DNA of 64,000 nt from Aphelocoma coerulescens (Eukaryota; Chordata; Aves; Passeriformes; Corvidae): positions 8,922,001 through 8,986,000 of the forward strand of contig NC_091017.1 of the NCBI RefSeq assembly GCF_041296385.1, read 5' to 3'. Below are positions 14,101 to 25,727 of the stretch, one piece after another. Numbering within the stretch: position 1 is the first letter of the stretch; the number at the start of each line of letters is the position of its first letter. The position numbers and the translations under genes were made by a program. The notes below the pieces were generated by a model, which was not told where the DNA came from, made no database searches, and saw nothing but the letters and a program-made list of their open reading frames with translations.

Positions 14101-16734
14101 TTACAAATATTAAGCTTCCCAAATCTCTTTTTGATAGCAAAATGTAATTATTTAAGGTAGCACGTGGGTTAAAGCAGACACATAGAAAAGCCACAGTAGA
14201 GCTGCTTCTAAAACTCAGTCCTCTGATTTAGCTGTGAAAAGTTATTTGGTTTTCAGTTTAATTTGGCATAGCTGGTTTATGTTCCTCCAGTTCACACCAG
14301 TGTCAGTTCTTGTGTTACCTGCTGAGGTGAATTTCATATTAAAGGATTTATGAGCAAATTATTCCAGTAGGGTTTGTTAAGCTTTCTCTTAAGATCAGAT
14401 TTATTCACGATTCATATTTAAGCACTATGGTCTTTATTAGATGGTTTTGTTCTTACCCCTAGGAAACAGTACCAGAACCTGGAGGTTTCCAAGGTCTCTG
14501 GATGTACAGATTTGAGCTGTAAATACATAAAGGAAAAACCTTCACCTCACAGTTATAATCTAGAAACCAATCTAAAAACCAAGTAAGACGTTAGAGGAAA
14601 CGTGGAATTCTGTGTATATCAAATGAGCAAACTGTCTGCTGCATGTAGTGTTTTACTCCTCCCTATCCCCACCCAAGGATCTGCTCCTCTGAACTGGCAG
14701 ATAAAAAACCAAGGAAACCTTCCTGAATCCGTAGCCCTGTTCTTGAGCATCTTCTCAAGATGAAAAGCTTTTACTTGCTGAATGCTTAAATTATCCAGTT
14801 GAAAGTCCATAAAGCCAAAATAATAGATTGCAGACATTTATTGCAGGTGAGTGTGTGTATTGTTCTTTTAAATGTTTTTTTCCCACATAAAAGTGATAAA
14901 GTCAATATAGTAAAAATATAACTGTGATGGCATACCCTGGAATGAAAAGAAAAGAAATCAAGAACAAAATAAAATTCCTACAATGCTGAAGGAAAGGTAC
15001 ACCAGGTAGAACACATTGCAGATCGTTCTAGGACTCACTATATTCTTTCTCTCTAAGAATAAGAGGGGAGAATGTCAGTCATGTTATTTTTTTAAAAAAT
15101 ATAGATTTTGGTCTGTGAAAAATTTAGATGAGAGCACCTAGTGAACTTTATTACCTTCAGACTTATGCAGATGGTGAGTGGGTTTAATTCAGAGTGAAGA
15201 CTTGCATGCCAAAAGTTCTCATACATCCTGGTTTTGGCACTCAGGAGGTTTTTTAGGATACGGCCCTTATGGCAGGATTATAAAATTCTTGCTCATGTTT
15301 CATTGCAAACTTGCACCAGGCTTTCACCTCTTTCTGCTTTGTACATAATGTGAGAAGTTTCACTCATTCAGTGATATTTTGCAGTGATTTCCTGTTGTTA
15401 GGTAGTTACCTACCACCATTTGTGCTCTTAAGGAATACTTTGAAGTGAGGTGCTGCTCACTCTGAGTAGGAGCATCACAAAATGGTTCACGTGGTGCATA
15501 AGTCATCAGAATATTTTGAAAAATCATGCAAATAGCTCCACAGTTATGTAAAAAAACATAGAAATATTTTGCATATTTTGCTATGAATTCTTTTTCTTAC
15601 TAAGGAGTCGTCCTTTGCCTTTTTATGAATTTTTGTTTTGCTCTCAGGCATTTATTTTTCTTTGTGCTAGGCCAATTGTTTGGGAAATAACTCCATAAAG
15701 CTTTTCTGCAGAAAAATAAGTAGTAAGAAATGCATTAGGAGATTACATATGGGATACACACAGATATTTTCTAACCATGTTTACATTTCCTGTGTCTCTG
15801 CAGAGAGTGTCACTTATCTGATAAAGGAGGTTTATTGTCTCAGGTACTACACTGACTTCAGTTTATAATCACTGTGTAGTTAGGGGATGACCTACCCTGA
15901 TGATAATCAGTGGAGGAAGAAGGCTACATACTGAGACTTAGTTTCCCTTCAGGTTTGTCTTTTAGATGAAGATGGATTTACCATCAACCGATCAGCTGAA
16001 GATCAATTTATTATCTAGTCTTTTGGTAAGACTAGAATAGTAAAATAGATGTCTCTGCTTCATTACTGTGCCTTTAATACCTCTTCAGATTCTCTCTAAT
16101 GTAATCCAGTATTAACCTAGCTCAGAGGTATATTTCTTAAAGCATCTATTTATTTGTTTCACCCAGCATTATTGATCTCAGTACTTCCACTTTATGGGTG
16201 TTGATAGACAGATACAGAAGAAATTTTTCCTTTCAGTTTGTAGATGGAATCTGTGTTGATCATCCAGAAGTCTGTAATATCAATAATACAATCACAGTCC
16301 CCTAAAGCAAAGTATTGGTTTCTTCAGTGTCACACAATTTGGATGCATTTGGATATTGATGTACTTGCTCATCTTGAATTATAAAAATAATATATACTGT
16401 GAAATCTTAAGCTGATAGTCTGTGAACCTGAAAATGAAAAGGGAGGTTTTTTTTTTTTACATATGGTATATTTCTGTTGTTTGGACTGTTTTCCAGATAA
16501 CCATCTGTAACAGGGAAAGGATGGCAAGCAAACTGATTTCTCATACTTGGATGCCAAGATTCATTAATATCTGCTTAGTATGGCACGTTGCCTAATCAGA
16601 GGCTGGTTGGACTCTCCGTTGCAGGTTTCAAACAATAATGTGTTTAGAGCCTGCCTTTGGGCAGGTCTTTTGGCATCAATCTAACAAATTTCTGCACATG
16701 ATTAAACTTTGTGTAGAGCTGCATCTGCTAAAAA
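8120..16734. other. Noncoding stretch, no gene recognised
   Basis: Unique AT-rich sequence. The longest open frames, overlapping at 13076-13758 on the plus strand, fall in a pyrimidine-rich stretch. They are leucine-, serine- and phenylalanine-rich in a way expected from base composition, with no recognisable domain. A short direct repeat lies at 12721-12769. Nothing else was identified. Confidence 0.7.
12721..12769. repeat. Two direct repeats, 30-bp period
   Basis: The 19-bp unit AATATATACTAATATGCTA occurs at 12721-12739 and again exactly at 12751-12769. The linker between them carries a further partial copy (TAATATGTGTGCT). This is a local AT-rich duplication with no gene beside it. Confidence 0.8.
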
Positions 16735-16952
16735 GAAAGGGAAAGGGAAAGGGAAAGGGAAGGGAAGGGAAGGGAAGGGAAGGGAAGGGAAGGGAAGGGA
16801 AGGGAAGGGAAGGGAAGGGAAGGGAAGGGAAGGGAAGGGAAGGGAAGGGAAGGGAAGGGAAGGGAAGGGAAGGGAAGGGAAGGGAAGGGAAGGGAAGGGA
16901 AGGGAAGGGAAGGGAAGGGAAGGGAAGGGAAGGGAAGGGAAGGGAAGGGAAG
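16735..16952. repeat. (AAGGG)n pentanucleotide microsatellite
   Basis: The array opens with a few AAAGGG hexamers (about 16735-16760) and becomes a pure AAGGG/AGGGA array of roughly 39 units up to 16952, without a single interruption that I can see. Both strands are open in all frames across it, giving spurious Lys/Gly/Arg/Glu and Pro/Phe/Ser/Leu repeats that should not be annotated as proteins. G-triplets every five bases make G-quadruplex or purine-triplex formation plausible. The array length in an assembly should be treated as approximate. Confidence 0.97.
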
Positions 16953-17417
16953 AAATAAAACAAGGAAGCAGGTGAGGAAAAGAGGAAGGACTAACAAGAC
17001 AATATGGGAGAACACAAAGCCAGTTCTGACTGCCAGAAAAAGCATAGTGACTCTGGTCAGTGGAAATCTAGGGAGATTATTTGGGCTAGGATATAGAAGT
17101 GTGAGTAACAGGTGATAATAAGCAATAGCACAAAGAGAGACCGAAATCAGTCACCTGAAATTAAGGCACATGTTACTCAGTAAACTTAGTAAGTAAAGAA
17201 GGTACTCCAGATGCTTGATCCAAACTTTTCTAAAATCAGTGTGAAGGTTCTTCAGCAGACTTCAAGTTTCACAGTGCCTGCTACACAAAAATAATCCATC
17301 TATGTATAGTTGTATCTGAGTCAGAAAAACAAATTCACAACAGCATGAGTAAAATCTGAGGAATCTAGAAAAGACCAAAAATATAAAAAATAGCAAAGCT
17401 TTCATCTAAAAAATAAG

Positions 17418-17460
17418 TTTTATTGACTTTATTAACCATTTTTATTGACTTTATTAACCA
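17418..17460. repeat. Tandem duplication, 23-bp period
   Basis: TTTATTGACTTTATTAACCA occurs at 17418-17437 and again exactly at 17441-17460. An AT-rich stretch with TTCTGTTATTA repeats follows at about 17650-17675. It looks like a recent replication-slippage duplication. Confidence 0.85.
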
Positions 17461-20400
17461 AATAAGTATACTGATCAATACATAATTGTATGTAGTTATA
17501 CTTGTATTATGTTTTCTTCATTTTTTACTTAGATTGTGGCCCATTTTAATGAATCTCCCCTCCAGTTATCTATAGGTAGAGATCTTCTTAAGAAGATTAA
17601 TTGACTTAAATTGGTATGACCTCTGTGAGACATATTTGATAATAATTACTATTTCTGTTATTATTTCTGTTATTATTACAACATATAATAGTAAGTAATT
17701 CCTATCACATAATAGCTAATAAAAAGAGTGCTATAGTAGCACTATTTTAATACTATGATGGGGAAATCATGATGTGCATTCTTTCAATTAAGTTGACTAT
17801 TTTGTTTTGCTAAAGGGGTAACATTTCCTTAGAAAATATAAAATGAAGGCTGAATGGGAAAAAAGATCAGAAAATTCACACACCAAAATCTCAACCCTGC
17901 ATTCTGAAGATGTAAAACCCAAATGCAGAAAATTCTATAGTCTGACAGACTTTTATAATGTCTTATATTATATATTATAATGTACTCTGTCTTATTTTCT
18001 CTAAATTTATCCCAAACAGCTTTCAGAACTCATGCAAGACCTCACGTATTTTCATTTAAGGGGGGCGATTCCTTGTGATTGTGCTGCAACAAGCCCTATA
18101 TTGCTTTTGCAGCAATTTCACCCCTGACTTGTGCAGGAATCAGAATTAATAATATACAGTGGATTAACAAAGAGGTAAGGAGGCAGTGAGCCATCTCCAC
18201 TTTCAGGCATGACTGTGTGTTTCAGAGAGACCCAAGGTTTTTCTCATCCTTGGGATCTTGCAACAGCAACAATAACAAAGCAACAAAAACACTCACCCAA
18301 TCAACAAAATAAGGTCAGGTTTTTTCCTTCTTGGTGGCTTGAAAACACCCCCTTTGCCACCTTTTGCCATCACTGAAGCAATTAATTGCTATCTGCCAAT
18401 ATTTGGTGGTTTAACTCCTTTTGATCACTCCTCAAGTGTGGATGATTCTCTGACCTTCAACATCCATTCATTCCTTTCATATCCATTCCAGTGCTTAAGA
18501 ACATTCCTGTACTTAGCCTGTCCTAACACTTAAAACTATACTTCACTTGTAGTAAACAATGATGAAAAATCACTAAAGCAATCCTTTTGTTCACTGCAGT
18601 GACATTTCCTCTAATTAAATTTTCATCTCTGAAGGTATTTGGGCCTCTCTAGTCCATCTGGGATATGTTTGCCCTCAGCATTGCCGCAGGCCAAATGTAT
18701 TTTTGTTGATACGCTGAACAGCATGCTGTCCTCAGTGGCTGTGGGAATTCCCCACTGGTGGTTTATTCAGAAGATTATTTCACCAGTTTCAAAGTACTTT
18801 TTCTGAAGTCTTTTTTTTTCTTTTTTTTTTTGAAGAGACAGTGAGTGCTGAGTGCCCCCCCCGATGCCCTCTCCTCTGTGAATCCGTGTTCGTTTCAAGG
18901 CGTTTTTTCAACAGGCTGTGTGTAGTGATATTATGTGATAGAGGGGACCGTGCTTCCACGGAGGCCAAGAGTCACTTGAGGGACTTTCTCTTCATCATAT
19001 TTTTCTGCAGTTTGAGCATCAGCCTCAATTAAACTAATTAGGGGCGACTGATTTGGGAAGGGAATTCTGCCTCATGATACACAGAACAACAAAATAGTGC
19101 ATGTAGCAAGAGGCTTTGCAGGCCTCATTTTATTACTCCGTGGTAGGACATGTCTGGCAGTATAAACTGGTTTGCATCTCTTTTTACAAATCCTATGTCA
19201 CCTCTCCCAGCACGTCTCAGCAGCCAAACTGCAAAAGGTCATTTTTGCACACATGCATAAACTGCTACAGTGAAAGATATAGGTTATTGACTCAAAAAGA
19301 GAAAGGCATGGATCACTGCAAAACGTAATGGAAGTGTTTTCTCATTTCCTTTTGGATAATAGAGGCCAATGGGATGAGTATTTCTGTATTGGCGATACAT
19401 CAAAGGTATTTTTCTAATTCTTTTGAGATAATAGAGCCTCATTCTAAAGAGAAGACTGTATGATTTCTTTTAGTGTAATTGTTGGTTTTACTGTACTATA
19501 GGTCTGATATAATTTAGAAATATCATATTTTAGTAAAAGTTGAGGTTTCATTTTCAAGGGAATCTGATTATTCAGTAATTAACATTCTGAAACAATTTTA
19601 TCATACTGAGAGACCTGGGCAAAGGTAGCAACCTTCATTACCAGAAACTATCACTTTGCAAATTAGTCCTCAAATTTTTAAAAACCTTCAGAGTCTCTTT
19701 TTTTTTTACCCCCAACTTTTACACTGAAATAAATGCGAGGGCAACTTGCTGAAAGAAAGGAAAGGACATGAAGAAAATAGGAACAAGCCACCTGTGGATT
19801 ATTGACATTTCTGTGGTGAAAATTCAATAATTCTGAATAAAATCATGCTGTTTGGAAAGCAAAATTATGGCTTTCACAGTTGCATAGTTTGATTTTTGTC
19901 TGCTTTTTAAGTCAAAACTTGTAAGTCTCAAGGAGTTGCTTTATTTACTAGGTTAAAAATATTGGGATGTAGCAATGGCATTAATAGGTCATTTAAGGAA
20001 AAGTGAGTGGTTTGGTTGTACTGGTTGGATTGCATCTATCTTACTGTTTCACACCCAAAGGAGGTGTACTGTCATTTCCACTTCTGCAAATAGAGTGAAA
20101 AACTGGGATGCAGATGTGTCAGATTGGAACAATGATGGTGTTTTATGCTGACTCTGCACAGGTGCAAATGAAACAAAGGAAAAAAGAAAGATAGTAAAGA
20201 GTGGGACCTGTACTTCTGGTTTCAGCCTTTGCTTTTGCATTACAAAGCTCAATTCTCTATTACATCTGCATAAATGCAGAATTCCTCTTAGGATATCATC
20301 TGTATTAATCTGGATTTACCTCAAAATTAATTCAAAATTTGGCAACAGCAGGCAAACTTCCTCCCTGACTGACCACACATACGCAAAAAAGCTTGAAGAG

Positions 20401-22577
20401 CTAGGGATATTTGGTGTGGAAGAAAAATTACTTACTTCTGAGGGAATGCTGTGGAATTACTGCAATGACTGCCTTGGCAGTTTTGGGTAAACACTTTTAA
20501 GGGTTGAAATACCATCTCAGGAAGTTTTGAGAAGCTGTACACTGTCAGGCTCTTCCAAAACTTTACATGAATCTCTGATCATACTTTCTAATCTCTGAAA
20601 TGCTCAGTTATGCAAGAGGCAGTAAAATTACATTGTAAAATAGGTACAGATATTTATTGGTCCTGGAATTTTTTCCTTTTGAGAGTTTTGTATAGTTCAA
20701 GGTACTCAGGCTAAACGAGATACATATTTATTACTGCATTTGCTCCTTTTCTTCTTAAAATTGCGTTAGGATAGACTTTCATTCCTCACTTTGTGGCCAC
20801 TGTTTTACCAACCCTGCATGAGTAACTCATGAATGACAAATCTGCGGTGAAGTGGGTCTGAGACCCTTTTATTTCTTCCAGGGGAAATGGACAGAATTTT
20901 TTCTTCAGCACACATGAAAATGGACATAGTATGACTCTAGCATTAGGCAGGAAAGGAACAGATGCAAGAGCAGTATAAACTTATGAACTTCTTTGAACTT
21001 AAAGAATAGCGGTAGCTGTATCTCACAGGTGAAAACTGTCAGCACTGTTAGGTTTAATATTTTATCTGGGGAGTTCAGCCTACCTTTTGGGTATCAAGGG
21101 AGCTGTCTGTACTGACAAGAAGAATCCTCCAATTCCCTAGCCAGAGTCCAAGTCCCTGTCTCTTTGCTTGTAAAATAAGTAAATTTACATATATGGGGAG
21201 AAAAGAAAAAAAAGTTCTTAATGCCTTTCTAGCAGTAATTTTTTAAAACATGTAATTTCATTTTGGGGCAAAATATTTGTTGATATGAAAAATAATGGCA
21301 GACCTGAAGAGACTTGCATAAAAAGCAAAGAGAAAATATTTTATGACTGTTTTAAACTGTGTGTCATTGTCACCACCTCTTATAGAGGAGTCTTCTAATA
21401 ATGTTGCGGATTTGGTTTTTTAGGAAAGCCTTGAGGAAATCCAAGCAGCTGAGGAATCTACAAAAGATACCTCATCCTTCTAGAAACTTGTTAAAAAGGA
21501 GTGAGAGAAAGGCCTTTTTAACTGGCTCAATGCAGCCCAGGTAGGAATGCACCTGGCACTGGATGCAGACAACAGCTGTCTCACCAGCATCCATAATCTG
21601 TACTGGTGGCTTCCTGGCTGTACCTGTGTGCCCTGAATGCAAAAAGCATCTGTTTCACATTTATTCATTTACTCAGATGGCATTATCTACATTACTTGCT
21701 ACCTTTGGACACAAGACTCATTTATAATTCATAGTACACAGATGCTTACAGAGAGTAGAAGCTTTGGCTACATTACCTGTCACTCTTAGTATATTTTGTA
21801 TTCATGGTGGGTAAATATACAAGTATAAAGCTGCCATATTGTGTATGACTATCTATAATGCATTAGCAAACAGTTGTTTGATCATTTATACTGTCATTCT
21901 TTATAGTTGGAATGATGTTAGAATGAAAAATGAAACACACTGTGTGGGTTCACTCTCCCAAATTTTCTTCTTCTGCTCTCTCTCTCTTTTTGTGCAGTGT
22001 TGGTACTTTCTAAGTTTTTGGAAAATGAAGGTGGTTTTGTCTCATTTGTTTCCTGTGCTCTTCTCTTTATACGATCATCATTCAGAACTCGGTCAGCTAA
22101 TCAGTAAGTTCACTAGTGCAGCTGGCTTCAGAAGAAGATGATTCCTATTCTTTGCTTTCATAGGCTCATAAATCCAGCCTGCTGAAAATATTAAAAGGAG
22201 AAAAATACTCAGGCAGGAATAAAGCATATCAGAAAGAGGGAGCGAATGTAACTGGGGAAACATTTACTCAAGATTACATATTAAGCAATTTGCTCTTTAG
22301 TACTGAAGGAATATATAGAGAAAATATATTAACTGTACTTACCGAGAACCCTCTGAATCCATCAAATGCTGGTTTTGAACAAGGAGAACATTCTGTATGC
22401 TGTGTATTGTTTTTAAAAGCTATTTTTAGTGCAGTAAATATTGAAGAATGTCATTGTCCCTTGCATGAGTTCTCACTCATTTTTTAGGAAGCATTGCCAG
22501 AGATGCTTGACTTAAGAACCCATTAAAATGAAAATATTCTCAGGAACCTTGCAGGAATAGTGCTTGAAGACATGGGC

Positions 22578-22593
22578 GCCAAGCATGCTTGGC
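22578..22593. repeat. 16-bp perfect palindrome
   Basis: GCCAAGCATGCTTGGC reads the same on both strands. Its core AAGCATGCTT fits the RRRCWWGYYY decamer of a p53-family half-site, but no second adjacent half-site is evident. The GCCAA/TTGGC arms are in the inverse order to a classic NFI palindrome. Function is not implied. Confidence 0.85.
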
Positions 22594-25500
22594 AGCCTGG
22601 AAAGCTTACAGAGCTCTCAGAACAGGAATGCCATCACATTAAAGAATTAGCATAGCCCCAGGCACCAGGTTTTTTTTAGTTTTTTTTCTTTTCCAGTAGA
22701 TGTGAATGACATTTCCTATCTGAGGCACTGTTTAAAATATTCCTTATCTGCACGTAAGTTTTTTATGACTACATTAAAAAGCAAAAGGTTGGTTTGTTCC
22801 TGTTGACATTTGTTCCTATTCCTCTCTCTCACTGGGCACTACATCTCAAATAAAGCTCTGATGTTCATCTCTCCTTCCACAAGTTTCTCACTCTCTCCAA
22901 ATATTACTACTGCCTCCTCTTTTTTTTCTGCTAGGTGGAAACTGTTCTGTCATTCTTCCTGAAGTCTACCAGATGCCACAAATTCAGTAAAACTCCCACA
23001 AAAATCCCGGTAAAGTCTTTTACCTTCTCAGCAGTGCCTCCAGATCAGTCTTGGAAAATGCAAATAAGATATATTAATAAATACAGAAAGAATCTGAGTA
23101 TCAGTACCTGATAACATAAAATTAATTTCTCTTTTCACTGACCCTAGTCTATGAGAATTGAACTTGGGGAAAATTGGAGAAATAATCACTCAGCAGCCTC
23201 ATCAATCAAACCAGTAGCTTAGGCTGCTAATTATTCCCTGGTGTGGATGCCTTGGCTCTTCTGACCACTCACCAAGGAAACTCAGGTTATTGATTCCGCT
23301 ACATGAAAATAATCCACCTAACTCTCAATTTTGTTCTCATGGGAAATCTTCTTGCATAAAGTTCTCTGACAAAGAACATTTAATTAAAAGATATAGTTGC
23401 TGACATCTAAGCTTCATAATATCCTAATGCACTCCATTTTGCCAGTTGCTTTCTGCGTAGAAAAACAGCCCAATCAAAACTGGTCTTTTCTCCCCATTCG
23501 TCAAAGTCTCTGTGCAGAAGCAGCTCATACCTTTGTTGATAAGGCTGCAAAGAGCCTGAAAGTCTGGGTCAGGAAGCTGCAGTTGTTTTTGGTTTCTTAC
23601 ATCCATGTGGTACAGTTTGAAATTGCTCCATCCATCAGGCTGCTGCAGATTGTCCTTTCAGTCTTTATTAATCACAGCGGACTAATCTCACTGCACCACT
23701 GGTGTTTATGTGGGGCAGGAACAGTCATGACCTGGGTTTGGTGGCTTGTTTCTCCATGAAAATTAGGAACAAGAGTGTCTGGGGATAGATACCCTTAAGT
23801 GTTTTGCAGATATGCCAGGAGAAGAAGGAAGTATCCTTTTTCCATGCAAGAGCTTCCAACAGTTTGTCCCTGACAAACTCCGGATATAGATTCCCGTTTT
23901 AGAGACTGTGAACAGCTAAGAACAGAGAGTGAGTGAATTAGGTCAGAGAGCTGCTAAGCCATTTTTGAGTGAGAACTTAAAAAGTACAATTTTTAGGCTA
24001 GCTTGGTAATTTTGTGTACAGGTCAAATGCTCTCAGTGACTTTCAATTCACAATTCAAAATTATGTTTGTTTTCTATGTTATATTTCAGGAAGTACTGCT
24101 AATTTTCTACAAAACTATGTTCCAATTTCCAGCAACTGCATCCTAGATATTTGAGGCTCATTGCAGAGTGATTTTGGAAAGTTTGCATCAATATTATTAA
24201 CATTATTTATTCTTAAAGCATGTGGGAAAACTTCACTGCTAGTCCCTAAAAATATCCTTGCTGGAGATAGTTTCTTCCTCTGATCACAGTGGATGCCTGC
24301 TGAAAACTCAGAATCTGATAACAAAACTTACATGACACAGAGCCTGAGAATCCTCAAGCATTGCTGCAGTCTTCAGCTTAAATCCATAAACACTCAGTAA
24401 AGACAGTTATAACAGATTTTCACACTTTCATAAAAAAACACAGTGAACAATTTTGATTTTTTTTTTTTGAAAACCCTCATTACTTCACTGTTCTAAGGCC
24501 ACTTTGGTATAAGGATTTGTTATCTTGGCTGACAACTGCACTGAAGCCTATAATAAGAATCTTCTCCTTTCACTCTAACAAGCAAATTCCCTGTTTTCTG
24601 AGAATCCTTTCTAGGAAGGCAGTGCTGAATGTGTATCAGACTTGAAAAGAAAGCCTATCTATGCTGCCATTTTTGCTTTTTATTTTTCTAATTTGCAACT
24701 CAGCTCACATCCAGCTAGAAGAAGCAATTTTGCGTGTTGAAAATGCTGCAGCTGGTTTCCTCCGGTGCTTCCCGCATTCATAGCGAGGGAGGCAGTGGTG
24801 GGCTTACGCAAGATTGGTTTAAATGGGAAATCAATACTGGTTCCTCAGTTCCTACAAAAGAGCTGAACTGGGCTGGATTGGCTCCAAGCAGAAAAAAGGA
24901 GTTAAGTGGAAAAAAACTGGCTGCCAGTGGGATAGGTATTCTGCTGCATACGAGGCTGTTTGGGTCTCTGCCACTGAACCCATCACAAGAAGTCTGAGAT
25001 AACCTGGCTTACCTCCTAACATCTGTTTTTCAATGGATGATAAATATTGGAAAAATAAAAGTTGGAGGCTTTTTATTCCCTAGGCATATATTAGCTTATA
25101 AATACGTAAATGTTTCTGTTCAGCATCAGTAGGAATTTGTACCTTGTACTGTACTAACCAGTTACAAAAGGGATTGAAAACTTACTCTGCAGATGAAAAG
25201 TGGAATCATTGGTGTGATTCCTTGTTCTATAGCTAAGGAGAAATATGTGATCTAATTAGCAATTCCATCAGACATTGCTCAGTGATTGGAACTCAGTTTC
25301 ACAGGCTTTCACTTGACAAGACTTTCTATTTAATCTCTTGTATTTAAATTTTCTATGAAATAAATCTCAATAAAATTCACATTTCTGAAATCTCTGTTGT
25401 GTGCTGGTTTTGCTTAAGTAAACTTAAAAGAAAATCCAACAGTGACAGAGAAAACACTGTAATAACTTAATTGTTGTGTTTTGATAGACGGTCAGTCCCT

Positions 25501-25687
25501 CAGTTTAGTTATTCCTTAACATCTGCTAGTACGGTGCTGAATTCAGAAACACAGGTTGTGTACTGCCATTTCTGGTTTCCTTTAGCAACACACCAAACCT
25601 GGAAGAAGGGTGTTTTTTACTGAAGATCCTTCCTGCATTGAAGTCAGGTTCCTGTGAAACCTGCTGGTCCCCAAGTTGTCCCAGAGA

Positions 25688-25727
25688 TAGAGAGGCAAAG
25701 GGTGAGAGCTAGAGAGGCAAAGGGTGA
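25688..25727. repeat. Short tandem duplication, 22-bp period
   Basis: TAGAGAGGCAAAGGGTGA occurs at 25688-25705 and again at 25710-25727, separated by four bases. It is a small local duplication with no associated gene. Confidence 0.85.

Noticed and set aside
16638..17045. Long Lys/Gly/Arg/Glu and Phe/Pro/Ser/Leu repeat proteins on both strands
   Set aside because: They are direct translations of the AAGGG microsatellite, open in all frames because the unit contains no stop.
18137..18174. Possible 38-nt exon with GTGCAG acceptor and AGAG|GTAAGG donor
   Set aside because: The frame is open, but the pyrimidine tract is only moderate and nothing nearby supports a gene.
22343..22399. Possible 57-nt minus-strand exon with an open frame
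   Set aside because: The donor (CTCG|GTAAGT) is good, but the acceptor lacks a pyrimidine tract (AAAAACAATACACAG).
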